This document shows, in pieces, positions 1 to 7,396 of a DNA stretch of 33,203 nt. The notes under the pieces were generated by a model, which worked only from the letters and a program-made list of their open reading frames with translations, was not told where the DNA came from and made no database searches. Positions within the stretch are counted from its first letter, which is position 1; each line of letters starts with the position of its first letter. Made by a program: the position numbers and the translations under genes. Source of the DNA: CAYVMN01 sp043808585 (lineage in GTDB: Bacteria > Desulfobacterota > DSM-4660 > Desulfatiglandales > Desulfatiglandaceae); NCBI GenBank assembly GCA_043808585.1, contig JAZDES010000061.1, positions 1 to 33,203 of the forward strand, read 5' to 3'.

Positions 1-116
1 TCCCCCCCCTCCACATCCACGAAAGTGAAGACTTCACAATGCCCAAAATGGCCCGATCTTTGAGCATCAAGACCACCCGGCGCCATACTCGGTACAGCAA
101 TTCTTCCATTCTCCAT
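1..116 (-). CDS. NifX/NifB-like iron-molybdenum cofactor-binding family protein, N-terminal part
   Basis: Only the first 38 residues are in the window; the gene runs off the left edge. The reading frame starts at ATG 116, behind a strong AGGAGG ribosome site. It begins MENGRIAVPSMAPGGLDAQR and continues with SGHFGHCEVFTFVDVE. The pattern IAVPS-x4-GLDA-x2-SGHFGHC is the typical start of small MTH1175-like proteins of the dinitrogenase iron-molybdenum cofactor-binding family. These often sit beside DUF5320 and Mrp/ParA genes in anaerobes and are thought to carry metal or iron-sulfur clusters, but their exact role is unknown. A -24/-12 promoter lies about 120 bases upstream. The family call is firm; function is not. 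Confidence 0.85.
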   Translation of the reverse strand, partial: MENGRIAVPSMAPGGLDAQRSGHFGHCEVFTFVDVEGG

Positions 117-235
117 ATAGGTAATCCTCCTTAATCTAAAATCTTTCTATCATTTTAGCCGATCTGGCGTTTATCCGTGGCAATAGGGGTTTCCCCGCCA
201 CGTTGGACTTGAAAAATCCTAATTCAAAGAACAGT

Positions 236-252
236 TAGCACCTTTTGTGCCA
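236..252 (-). promoter_or_regulatory. Sigma54 (-24/-12) promoter for the NifX-like gene
   Basis: Read on the minus strand the site is TGGCACAAAAGGTGCTA. The invariant GG and GC are exactly ten bases apart and the -24 half is a perfect TGGCAC. The start of transcription would fall near 226, giving a leader of about 110 bases before the ATG at 116. Confidence 0.65.
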
Positions 253-379
253 AATTCTCAAGGGAATGGGATTTGGACATAACATATTGAATTAAGGGAT
301 ATATTCTGAGATGGCCACACTGGTGAGGCAAGAAACACAGGAACAGCTTTTTCATCACTGCAATAAAGGGATGGTTAGT

Positions 380-395
380 ATTGCAATATTGCAAT
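380..395. promoter_or_regulatory. 16-bp perfect palindrome, candidate activator-binding site
   Basis: The sequence ATTGCAATATTGCAAT equals its own reverse complement and is two tandem copies of the palindrome ATTGCAAT. It lies about 130 bases upstream of the minus-strand -24/-12 promoter and about 280 bases upstream of the plus-strand one. That is the usual range for enhancer sites of NtrC-type activators. The frame ATTGC-N6-GCAAT recurs at 9571-9586 and, with one mismatch, at 5757-5772. Confidence 0.45.
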
Positions 396-671
396 TGTAA
401 CAAATAGGCGCGCGGTAGACCGTCTGTATTGGCCCTCCTGATTATTACTTCGGTATGTGAATAAAGGCTACAGTAGCTGTAGCCAAGAGCTACGGTCATA
501 TAACGCTTCGATTTTGTTTGCTTATTTTCCCTCTCCCCCATTTATCGCGTAATGCTGTAGCCAGTTTGTTCATTTTATTCTTGACAGAGGCGAAATACGT
601 GCTTGGGGAATGCAAGGGAAATCAACAATAATTTCAATAACAAAGCCTCATCTTCTGACCAATTGAGTAAC

Positions 672-687
672 TGGCACATCTATTGCT
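672..687 (+). promoter_or_regulatory. Sigma54 (-24/-12) promoter for the cysteine-motif operon
   Basis: The site reads TGGCACATCTATTGCT. It has the perfect TGGCAC and TTGC halves, with GG (673-674) and GC (685-686) exactly ten bases apart. Transcription should start near 698, leaving a leader of about 68 bases before the first gene at 766. A gene for an NtrC-type activator lies 2 kb downstream. Confidence 0.75.
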
Positions 688-765
688 TTTCTAACTAGGC
701 AAGCGGCGCTTAAAGTGACACCGTGACGAATTTCCTGCCCCTGGAAAAGAGAGGAGGTGGTCTGA

Positions 766-993
766 ATGGAGAGGAACACAACTATCCTTCAACTAAAGAG
801 ACAAAGGCATCAACGTCTTTACCCGATCTGCCTGCATGTGGAGGAGGGTCGAATTCAAACACCCAAAATCTGCATACGTGATTATGAATGCTGGCACTGT
901 GGCTTTGATCAATGGCTTGAGCAAATGGAAATGCACCAGGCTAAGGATGGGAGTTTGAGAGTTGCAGGGACTATCCTGGCAAAAGCTGCCTAA
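766..993 (+). CDS. Small protein with a four-cysteine motif
   Basis: The product has 75 residues and is not recognised as a named family. The start is set by GAGGAGG seven bases before the ATG. It has four cysteines at 22, 36, 42 and 45 in the pattern C-x13-C-x5-C-x2-C, with PKIC and YECWHCGFDQ around the last three. The same pattern occurs twice in the next gene, so the two share a domain. Such spacing suggests binding of zinc or an iron-sulfur cluster, but this is inference. There is no signal peptide or membrane segment. It is the first gene of a two-gene operon behind a clear sigma54 promoter, 55 bases before the next start. Confidence 0.75.
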   Translation: MERNTTILQLKRQRHQRLYPICLHVEEGRIQTPKICIRDYECWHCGFDQWLEQMEMHQAKDGSLRVAGTILAKAA

Positions 994-1048
994 GGCGCAA
1001 GCGGTCTCGGGGTTTCAATTTGGATTACAAAGGAGGGAGGCTAATCAG

Positions 1049-1990
1049 ATGAAACAAAAGGGAGAGAAACCTCAGGAGCCTAAAAAAAAGAAAGTGATAG
1101 GCTTCGAGGTACTGGAGGAGGAATGTATATGGATGAAGGCAGGTGTTGTCAATTTCAGGGTGTGCGACAATGCCTATGACTGCTACAATTGTCCCTTTGA
1201 CAAGGGGATGAGAAAGGCCATGGGGTTGGAGGCTGCTGGCATGGTAAAAGAGGAGCAACCTGCCTGGGTAGAACACCTGAAAAGGAGCTATCATGGTGCT
1301 GTTCGACCATGCCGCCATGTCTTGACAGGACGGGTCAATGCCCCCAAGATCTGTACAATGAACTATGAGTGCCACCATTGTTCTTATGACCAGATGCTAG
1401 ATGAACTAGATATTGGAGTGCTTACCGAGACCCCCAGTTACAAATTTGCTTCAGGATACCGGTTGGCTCAAGGCTATTATTATCATATGGGCCATACTTG
1501 GGCACGTTTCGAACATGGGGGGCGAGTACGAGTAGGGTTTGATGATTTTCTTGTCAAGCTTTTCGGCGCAGCGCGGACACTTGATCTTCCTCCCCTCGGG
1601 GCCGGTCTGAAACAAAACCAGGTGGGATGGACCTTTAGCCGAAACGACCATAAGGCAGCGGTTTTGGCCCCTGTGACAGGGACAGTACTCGCCGTGAACC
1701 ACAAGGCAAAGGACCATCCTGAAATCACCCATCACGATCCTTACGAGGAGGGGTGGCTCTTTATCCTGGAACCTGAGTTCCCGAAACGGAATTTGAAAGG
1801 GCTATACTTTGAAAAGGAGAGCTTCAGTTGGATCGAGCATGAGACTCAGAAGTTGATGGGACTTATGGGGTCAGAGTACGAACAGCTGGCTGCTACGGGT
1901 GGCGAACCTATCGACGACGTCTTTGGCAAGTTCTCTGAGTTAGGATGGGAAGACCTGGTCAAAACCTTTCTCGGGACTGAGAAGGTGTAA
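1049..1990 (+). CDS. Double four-cysteine-motif protein with a GcvH-like domain
   Basis: The product has 313 residues. ATG 1049 is preferred over an upstream ATG at 962 because AGGAGGGAGG lies just ahead and the longer form would overlap the previous gene. The N-terminal half carries two four-cysteine units, C26-x12-C39-x5-C45-x2-C48 and C88-x13-C102-x5-C108-x2-C111, like the unit in the gene before. Residues about 146-242 resemble glycine cleavage H protein: GHTWARFEHGGRVRVGFDDF, then LAPVTGTVLAVN and DPYEEGWLFILEP. The hairpin that holds the lipoyl-lysine in true GcvH is about two residues shorter here, so K202 may not be lipoylated. No glycine cleavage genes are nearby. The function is unknown; a redox or metal-carrier role controlled by sigma54 is a guess. 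Its 3' end overlaps the convergent archaemetzincin gene by 32 bases. Confidence 0.8.
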   Translation: MKQKGEKPQEPKKKKVIGFEVLEEECIWMKAGVVNFRVCDNAYDCYNCPFDKGMRKAMGLEAAGMVKEEQPAWVEHLKRSYHGAVRPCRHVLTGRVNAPKICTMNYECHHCSYDQMLDELDIGVLTETPSYKFASGYRLAQGYYYHMGHTWARFEHGGRVRVGFDDFLVKLFGAARTLDLPPLGAGLKQNQVGWTFSRNDHKAAVLAPVTGTVLAVNHKAKDHPEITHHDPYEEGWLFILEPEFPKRNLKGLYFEKESFSWIEHETQKLMGLMGSEYEQLAATGGEPIDDVFGKFSELGWEDLVKTFLGTEKV

Positions 1991-2534
1991 ACGGCCTTTT
2001 CAGGAAATCCCTGAAATAGATGGAGCAGTATCTGCAGAAATAAAGGGGGGACAGGTCCAAGTCCTGAAGTTTCCCCGAGAAATGCATCAGGCATTTATCA
2101 TCCATGCAATGGACAAGACCAAAGAGATGTCCCAGTTCGTGCAGAGCTACCTTGGCGACCCTTTCAAGGGAAAGGGCCAGTGGTGAAGTGGAGCCTTCTG
2201 GATTTTTTCTTAACCTGTAGAGCGAAACCAGTGCAAATTTTCCCCCCTGCTTCGCCTCGCCAAAAACATGGGTGAGTATGGGAACGAAGATGTCCAGATC
2301 GAGGACTGCTATTACTTTGTCATAATCAGGGAAGGGCTCCTGTTCAAGCCTCATCAGGATAGTGCCCGCATTGTATTGGAGACGATGTTTGTCCAGGGCG
2401 TATTCGGGGGGGTCCAGTGCTGGGTGGGTATCCGTGTTGAGGCCTGTGTAGCCCTGGATATGTGCTGCAATGCTCTTGGATGCAATTTCGGGGACGTGTC
2501 CCAGGGGTACCACCCCTATGCGGATGTCAGCCAT
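1959..2534 (-). CDS. amzA: Archaemetzincin, M54-family zinc metalloprotease
   Basis: The product has 191 residues, a normal length for the family. The signature is complete: HELGHLFGLVHC at residues 132-143 gives the catalytic zinc ligands H132, H136 and H142 and the base E133. M150 in CLMHFSG is the Met-turn. C143, C148, C167 and C170 form the second, structural zinc site. Archaemetzincins are aminopeptidase-like proteases of unknown physiological substrate, common in archaea and scattered in bacteria. No signal peptide is visible, so it is probably cytoplasmic. The gene starts 20 bases after the response-regulator gene and should be the last gene of the kinase-regulator operon, which suggests a role in the same response. 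No strong ribosome site is visible before its ATG. Confidence 0.93.
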   Translation of the reverse strand: MADIRIGVVPLGHVPEIASKSIAAHIQGYTGLNTDTHPALDPPEYALDKHRLQYNAGTILMRLEQEPFPDYDKVIAVLDLDIFVPILTHVFGEAKQGGKFALVSLYRLRKNPEGSTSPLALSLERVAKVALHELGHLFGLVHCMDDKCLMHFSGKLQDLDLSPLYFCRYCSIYFRDFLKRPFTPSQSRERF

Positions 2535-2554
2535 TGGTTGCCTAATACCGCCAA

Positions 2555-3904
2555 TCAGGAGTTCGGCCTTCTCATATCATACCTCTTGATCATCTTGTGA
2601 AGGGTAACTCGATTTATGTCGAGGATGGAGGCGGCCCTGGTGATGTTCCAATCGCATTCCGAAAGGATTTCCAGAATATACTCTTTTTCCATCTTGCGCA
2701 GCGATCGCGGCCTTTTATGGGAAAAAATCGCTGGCCGAAGGAATGAAAAGTCCTCGGTCCCTAAAGTCCTGGACTTTGATAAGACCACGGCCCGCTCAAC
2801 GGCATTCTCCAGTTCCCTGACATTACCCGGCCAATCGTACCCCTTTAGGAGCTCAGTCGCCTCTGGGGTGACGTGATCCACTTTCTTCGTGGTTTCATGG
2901 CTGTATTTTTGAAGGAAATGCTGGACCAATAATGGAATGTCTTCTTTTCTCTCTCTCAGAGGAGGAACCCGCATTATGATCACGTTGATGCGGTAGAAGA
3001 AGTCTTCCCTGAAAGTTCCTTCATTCACCTCTTTTTCAAGGTCTCTCCGAGTGGCCGAAATCAAACGGAAATCCACATCAATGGACTGTCTCTCCCCAAC
3101 TCTAATAATCTTCTTCTCTTCCAAAACTCGCAGGAGGTCCACTTGCATCTTGCGGCTGATCTCACCTACTTCATCTAAGAACAGGGTCCCCCCGGAAACT
3201 ACCTCCAAAAAGCCTTTTCGGCCATGGATTGCTCCGGTAAAGGCTCCCTTTTGATGACCGAAAAGCTCGCTTTCGAGAAGTGTATCAGGCATTGCACCGC
3301 AATTGATTGCGATGAAAGGACCATTGGATCGTTTGCTCTTGGCGTGGATGGCCTTGGCCACCAGTTCTTTTCCGCTGCCGGTCTCTCCAAGTATTAGAAT
3401 AGAAGACTCGCTCACTGCAATCTCCGGGATAAGTCCGAAGATCTCTAACATAACTGGAGACTGGCCGATGATGTTGTCAAACCGGGTTTTTTCCTTTAAC
3501 TGGCCTTTGAGATACCGGTATTCTGACACTAATTTGTGCTGATGGGCTGCCTTCTCCATCACGAGGGAAAGTTGGTCTGGTTTGAAGGGTTTGAGCAGGT
3601 AGTCGCTGGCCCCCATTTTCATGGCCTGCACGGCAGTCTCAATAGAGCCATATGCTGTCATGATAACGACAATTGTATCAGGGTATTCTTCTTTCACCCG
3701 CCCCAGGAGTTCAATCCCGTTCATCCCGGGCATTTTTATGTCAACAAAAAGAAGATCAAAGGGCCTTTCTTGAAGTTTTTCCACTGCATCAAAACCTGAC
3801 GAAGCCGTCTCAACCCTGTGGCCATATTTATTAAACCACTGGTAAAGGGATTCCCGCACAATCATTTCATCGTCCACAACCATGATGGCCATTTTCTGAT
3901 CCAT
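2555..3904 (-). CDS. NtrC-family sigma54-dependent response regulator
   Basis: The product has 449 residues in the classic three-domain order. The receiver (about 5-120) has the acidic pair at 11-12 and the phosphoacceptor D55 in FVDIKMPGMNG. The AAA+ ATPase (about 140-380) has Walker A GETGSGKE, the sigma54-contact loop GAFTGA intact, and Walker B GGTLFLDEVGE. A Fis-type helix-turn-helix closes the protein (WNITRAASILDINRVTLHKM). It follows its kinase gene by 29 bases and is followed by archaemetzincin, so the three form one operon. With an intact GAFTGA it should activate sigma54 promoters when phosphorylated. The nearest candidates are those at 236-252, 672-687 and 5988-6003, which flank this operon on both sides. 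Confidence 0.95.
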   Translation of the reverse strand: MDQKMAIMVVDDEMIVRESLYQWFNKYGHRVETASSGFDAVEKLQERPFDLLFVDIKMPGMNGIELLGRVKEEYPDTIVVIMTAYGSIETAVQAMKMGASDYLLKPFKPDQLSLVMEKAAHQHKLVSEYRYLKGQLKEKTRFDNIIGQSPVMLEIFGLIPEIAVSESSILILGETGSGKELVAKAIHAKSKRSNGPFIAINCGAMPDTLLESELFGHQKGAFTGAIHGRKGFLEVVSGGTLFLDEVGEISRKMQVDLLRVLEEKKIIRVGERQSIDVDFRLISATRRDLEKEVNEGTFREDFFYRINVIIMRVPPLRERKEDIPLLVQHFLQKYSHETTKKVDHVTPEATELLKGYDWPGNVRELENAVERAVVLSKSRTLGTEDFSFLRPAIFSHKRPRSLRKMEKEYILEILSECDWNITRAASILDINRVTLHKMIKRYDMRRPNS

Positions 3905-3933
3905 AACGTTCCTCCCAAAATTACCGGCAAAGG

Positions 3934-5478
3934 CTATCCTAACGGAAAATGCAAAATGAAGGAGCTTCCTTCTCCAACCTTGCTCTTGACATGAATCTCC
4001 CCTTTATGTGTTTTCACTACACCATGCACAATGGAGAGTCCGAGCCCGGTCCCTTCACCTTCCTCCTTAGTGGTGAAGAAAGGATCAAATATGTGATCAA
4101 GGTTTTCCTCAATTATCCCGGACCCTGTGTCCTCTACACTAACAACGGCATTTTTCTGGGACTTATTGATTCTAGAAGTTATGTTCAGCTGCCCACCCTC
4201 TGGCATAGCTTCAATGGCGTTGAAGATGAGATTGAGAAAGCATTGCTGCAACTGGTTCTGGTCCCCGTTAACCAATAGTGGTCGCGGGGAAAATTGAGAG
4301 TTTATCCGGATATTCTGAAGCTCCATCTTGTGCCGTGTCAAGGCGATGACCTGCTCCAGGATTTCATTGAGGTCAACGTCCCTGAAGTCTACAGAGGATG
4401 ATCGGGAGAATGAAAGGAGGCCGGATACAATTTCACCGCACCTCTCTAATTCCTTAGCCATGAGAGAAAGGTGCTCCCGGAACTTCTGCAGATCTTCTGG
4501 GTTTGGGTCACCCTCATCCAAGATTTCTTGCATCAGAAGAGTAAATGTCAACAGACCCTGGATAGGGTTGTTGATCTCGTGAACGCTACTTGACACCAAT
4601 TTTCCCAGCGAGATCAACCGATCTTCCTGGACCAATTTCCTAAGGTCGGCCTTCAGTGCCTTCGCTCGTTTTTCCCATCGGTATGAAAGCTCTTCAGTGA
4701 TATCCCTCCACACCTCGATGATCCGTACGATTCTACCGGCCTGATCTTTTATGGGATAGGTCACCATATCGCAATATGCTACATCATCCCTGGAGATCTT
4801 ATGCTCATGAATCACTTGAGCAGATTCTCCTGTTTTCAAAGTCATGGCCAAAGGGCATTCCAACCCCGGTTGAGATCTGGAACACGGGGCATTCAGACCA
4901 TGTGTGACTTCGTAACAGTGGGCGCCTATGACCTCATGCTTAAATTTGGTCACCGCATCCAGGTAGGAGTCATTTGCATCAACAATCGTGAAATCCGGCT
5001 TCAAAACCACGATCCTTTGGTTTGCCTGTTGGATGAGGAAATCTGAAGCCCCTTTCTCAAGGGCCACCTGTCGTTCCGTAGACTGCAAACTCTGATTCAT
5101 TATTAAGAGGTTCATTAACAATCTGCTTACATCGTGCTCCAGCACACCCACTCCTCTTGGCCTCGCCCGTATAAGATCGAGGAGGACATCTTTCCTTCCT
5201 GTCAGTTCAATTACGCCATCGAGGGCCTTAATCTTGAAGAGATCCCGAAAATCGTTAGTGGTATAGATCCCCATCTGCTGAGCGAGACGAAGCCCTTCGG
5301 CTTCAGGGTCAATATCGCAAACGCCTGCCAGTTTAATATCCAAATAGGGGAAGGGTTCACTCTCCAAAAGCTCAAAAAGCTCCAGGAAGAACTTACAATC
5401 CTGGTTCCCTCCTACAATGGCAAGCTTGAGGGAGAATTTTTGGGAATCGTGATCAATTGTCTCGCCCTTTTCGGCCAT
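3934..5478 (-). CDS. PAS sensor histidine kinase with N-terminal Rossmann-like domain
   Basis: The product has 514 residues. The start is supported by AAGGAG before ATG 5478. Residues 17-120 are unusual for a kinase. They begin KLAIVGGNQDCKFFLELFEL and continue with AGVCDIDPEAEGLRLAQQMG and DGVIELTG, like the NAD-binding domain of homoserine dehydrogenase or Gfo/Idh proteins. A PAS domain follows (about 150-260) with C188, C199 and C208, a cysteine cluster seen in many anaerobe PAS sensors. The kinase core has H300 in SSSVHEINNPIQG, an N-box NLIFNAIEAM, DTGSGI and GTGLGLSIV. No membrane segment is visible, so it should sense a cytoplasmic signal. A dinucleotide or metabolite bound by the Rossmann-like domain, or a redox state at the PAS cysteines, is a plausible input. 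It heads the operon with the regulator and archaemetzincin. Confidence 0.93.
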   Translation of the reverse strand: MAEKGETIDHDSQKFSLKLAIVGGNQDCKFFLELFELLESEPFPYLDIKLAGVCDIDPEAEGLRLAQQMGIYTTNDFRDLFKIKALDGVIELTGRKDVLLDLIRARPRGVGVLEHDVSRLLMNLLIMNQSLQSTERQVALEKGASDFLIQQANQRIVVLKPDFTIVDANDSYLDAVTKFKHEVIGAHCYEVTHGLNAPCSRSQPGLECPLAMTLKTGESAQVIHEHKISRDDVAYCDMVTYPIKDQAGRIVRIIEVWRDITEELSYRWEKRAKALKADLRKLVQEDRLISLGKLVSSSVHEINNPIQGLLTFTLLMQEILDEGDPNPEDLQKFREHLSLMAKELERCGEIVSGLLSFSRSSSVDFRDVDLNEILEQVIALTRHKMELQNIRINSQFSPRPLLVNGDQNQLQQCFLNLIFNAIEAMPEGGQLNITSRINKSQKNAVVSVEDTGSGIIEENLDHIFDPFFTTKEEGEGTGLGLSIVHGVVKTHKGEIHVKSKVGEGSSFILHFPLG

Positions 5479-5756
5479 GGGAATTCTCCTTATGGTATCG
5501 AATAATTAGTATCTTCGTTCCGTTATGAGCATACACCAGCAGGTCTCAAGAAGCAATAGAGCCAAAAGGGAACATATATATCAGGGAAATCAAGCAGCTT
5601 TTGAGTCCGGTATTCCTCATCTTATCCTCCTGAGTCTTTATATTTTCCCATCATGGGTGCGGGGTTTGATCCTCACAAAATGTGAATTAAGGTCAAAGCT
5701 TTTATGAAAAATGCACAGCCTCTTTCTCTCACAAATGCAACAGAAAATTCAGGGTA

Positions 5757-5772
5757 ATTGCGAAACTGCAAC
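5757..5772. promoter_or_regulatory. TTGC-N6-GCAA box, candidate activator-binding site
   Basis: The sequence ATTGCGAAACTGCAAC matches the ATTGC-N6-GCAAT palindromes at 380 and 9571 in nine of the ten fixed positions. It lies about 220 bases upstream of the -24/-12 promoter of the DUF364 operon, within enhancer range. Confidence 0.35.
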
Positions 5773-5987
5773 GCTTTGTACCATGTCACCCTCACTTATT
5801 TCTATGGGCCTCCAGAAATTACTCATCAAATAACTGAAAATATAGGGTAGAGATGGGCAAAGCATATTAACAAAACATACCATGAAATCTTTGGGCATTC
5901 GTAACAGTTTAGCGCTCTGAAACTGGGGCAATGGGGGTTTCCCTTTTTCGGGTGTAAAACTCGCCTGGAAAAGGGCTAAATTGATAC

Positions 5988-6003
5988 GGGCATTGTAATT
6001 GCA
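5988..6003 (+). promoter_or_regulatory. Sigma54 (-24/-12) promoter for the DUF364-receiver operon
   Basis: The site reads GGGCATTGTAATTGCA, with GG (5989-5990) and GC (6001-6002) exactly ten bases apart and a perfect TTGCA in the -12 half. The first base of the -24 half is G instead of T. Transcription should start near 6014, about 63 bases before the ATG at 6077. Confidence 0.6.
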
Positions 6004-6076
6004 AGTAGCAAGATATATACAATAGGGGAAGACTTCGAGACTTAGACAATAGACCTTTTGATTAAGAGAAGATCTG

Positions 6077-6826
6077 ATGGGAATTTCAAGAAGACTTAAG
6101 GAACTGGCCCTGATCGCTGCAAGAGACGTCTCTGTGTTGGACGTACGAATCGGCCTGAGATACACGGCAGTTCTCCTGGATAATGGTCAGGTAGGCCTTG
6201 CATTCACCTTTCATAGAGACTCAATGGGCGGTTCTAGTGCGCTTAAAGACCTGACTCCACTGGCGGGGAAAAAGGCCTCTGAATTGCTCGCCTTGTTTGG
6301 TTCAACCAAAAAGGTCGAATCGGCTGTTGCACTGGCCACCGCCAATGCCCTTTCCAACACGACAAAAGAGGGACTCGTTGAAGGGGATGTGCTTGAACAT
6401 CTTAGGCTCAGTCCAAATGACAGGGTCGGGATGGTAGGGTATTTTGCACCCATGGTTTCAACGCTCCAGAGAAGGGCCTCATCCCTGAAGATATTCGAGC
6501 AAATCGACGGGCCGGAAGGAGACCTATTACCCGAAAGAGAGGCCTATAAACACTTACCAAATTGCCAGGTGGTCCTCATCACCTCAACATCTATCGTAAA
6601 CCATACCATTGACAGCATCCTTGATGCAGCTAATTCTTGTCGAGAGGTTGCGCTGCTGGGTGCCTCCACCCCTTTACTCTCCGAAGCATTTGCAGAGACA
6701 CCCGTAACACTTCTATCTGGCGTTGTTGTGACAAGACCCCAGGAAATCATGCGCATTGTGAGCGAGGGGGGTGGAATGCGAGTCTTCAAGAATTATATCA
6801 GTAAAGTTAACTTGCGTTTAAATTAG
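6077..6826 (+). CDS. DUF4213/DUF364 protein (putative heavy-metal chelation family)
   Basis: The product has 249 residues, the usual length. The N-terminal part (about 1-90) matches the DUF4213 type, with VLDVRIGLRYTAVLL. The rest matches DUF364, with VGMVGYFAPMV as a Rossmann-like nucleotide or metal site, followed by LPNCQVVLITSTSIVNHTID and LLGASTPL. The family is labelled a putative heavy-metal chelation domain, but no reaction is proven. AGAGAAGAT precedes the ATG. It is the first gene behind a -24/-12 promoter and is followed after 25 bases by a small receiver gene. In anaerobes such genes often accompany molybdenum, iron-sulfur or corrinoid functions, which fits the NifX-like and DUF5320 neighbours. 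The family call is good; the role is open. Confidence 0.85.
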   Translation: MGISRRLKELALIAARDVSVLDVRIGLRYTAVLLDNGQVGLAFTFHRDSMGGSSALKDLTPLAGKKASELLALFGSTKKVESAVALATANALSNTTKEGLVEGDVLEHLRLSPNDRVGMVGYFAPMVSTLQRRASSLKIFEQIDGPEGDLLPEREAYKHLPNCQVVLITSTSIVNHTIDSILDAANSCREVALLGASTPLLSEAFAETPVTLLSGVVVTRPQEIMRIVSEGGGMRVFKNYISKVNLRLN

Positions 6827-6851
6827 TAGATTCCTAGTTTGGGAGATAGTC

Positions 6852-7235
6852 ATGTTTAAGTTATTGCTGGTGACCCCTAATAAGGAGGCTTTGGCTAGAC
6901 TGGCGTCGGGTCTGGCAGAGCGTGAAGATGTTCAGGTTTCTTGGGCTGAATCGGGAAGCCAGGCCCTGAATATCGCTTCAGAGACTAGCATCGCCCTAGT
7001 GGTAACAGACGAAAAGCTCGGAGATATGACCGGCCTGCAACTGGCTGAAAGACTCCTGATGTTGAACCCCGTGATCAACTGTGCGGCGGTAAGCCCCCTC
7101 TCTCCTGAGGATTTTCATAGGGCCAGTGAGGGACTGGGGCTGATGGCTCAGTTGCCTCCCCGGCCGGGCGAGGAGGAAGGGACGTATCTCGTGGAGCGTT
7201 TAAAGCACATTAAGGGCCTCGAGACCAGTATTTAG
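6852..7235 (+). CDS. Stand-alone degenerate receiver-domain protein
   Basis: The product has 127 residues with the length and layout of a single CheY-like receiver and no output domain. D53 in LVVTDEKLGDMTGLQL sits at the phosphoacceptor position, and S81 at the conserved Thr/Ser position. However, the acidic pair after the first strand is replaced by T8-P9-N10 (LLLVTPNKEAL). The conserved lysine near residue 102 is also missing (MAQLPPRP). Without these residues magnesium-dependent phosphorylation is unlikely, so it is probably a pseudo-receiver acting by protein contact. It follows the DUF364 gene by 25 bases and should share its sigma54 promoter. Confidence 0.75.
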   Translation: MFKLLLVTPNKEALARLASGLAEREDVQVSWAESGSQALNIASETSIALVVTDEKLGDMTGLQLAERLLMLNPVINCAAVSPLSPEDFHRASEGLGLMAQLPPRPGEEEGTYLVERLKHIKGLETSI

Positions 7236-7307
7236 GTTGGTGGTGTATGAACAGGGCTGGAAATGCGTCTTAGTGCTTTGATTCGATCCAATGATCCAAT
7301 ACGAATA

Positions 7308-7336
7308 GGGGGCAGGTCTCCATCTGGCCTGCCCCC
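7308..7336. terminator. Strong hairpin between convergent genes
   Basis: GGGGGCAGG (7308-7316) and CCTGCCCCC (7328-7336) form a perfect nine-base-pair stem with an 11-base loop. It lies between the receiver gene ending at 7235 and the convergent DUF5320 gene ending at 7397, so it can end transcripts from both sides. There is no T-run on either strand, so it may act as a 3'-end stabiliser or a factor-assisted terminator. Confidence 0.5.
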
Positions 7337-7396
7337 ACCTATCATCACATGCGGTGATAAGGGCTGTACCCATTCTTGAAGAGATCTAAGACGGGG

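Larger units (their letters stand above)
117..765. other. Divergent intergenic regulatory region
   Basis: This stretch of about 650 bases separates the leftward NifX-like gene from the rightward cysteine-motif operon. It holds a minus-strand -24/-12 promoter (236-252), a 16-bp palindrome (380-395) and a plus-strand -24/-12 promoter (672-687). A 105-codon open frame on the minus strand resembles nothing recognisable and is probably chance. No RNA gene was recognised. Confidence 0.6.
5479..6076. other. Divergent intergenic region between the kinase operon and the DUF364 operon
   Basis: This stretch of about 600 bases is AT-richer than its flanks. It holds one imperfect ATTGC-N6-GCAAT box (5757-5772) and a -24/-12 promoter (5988-6003) facing right. 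Open frames inside it on either strand have no recognisable product. No clear promoter for the leftward kinase operon was found. Confidence 0.55.

Noticed and set aside
224..541. 105-codon open frame on the minus strand
   Set aside because: No recognisable family, no ribosome site, and it covers the -24/-12 promoter and the palindrome of a regulatory region.
962..1048. Upstream ATG start for the GcvH-like protein
   Set aside because: It would overlap the previous gene and lacks a ribosome site, whereas AGGAGGGAGG lies just before ATG 1049.
5659..5672. GG-N10-GC pair on the minus strand upstream of the kinase operon
   Set aside because: Only the invariant GG and GC match; the rest of the -24 and -12 elements do not.
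5749..6165. 138-codon open frame on the minus strand
   Set aside because: It overlaps the start of the DUF364 gene and its promoter, and the product has no family features.
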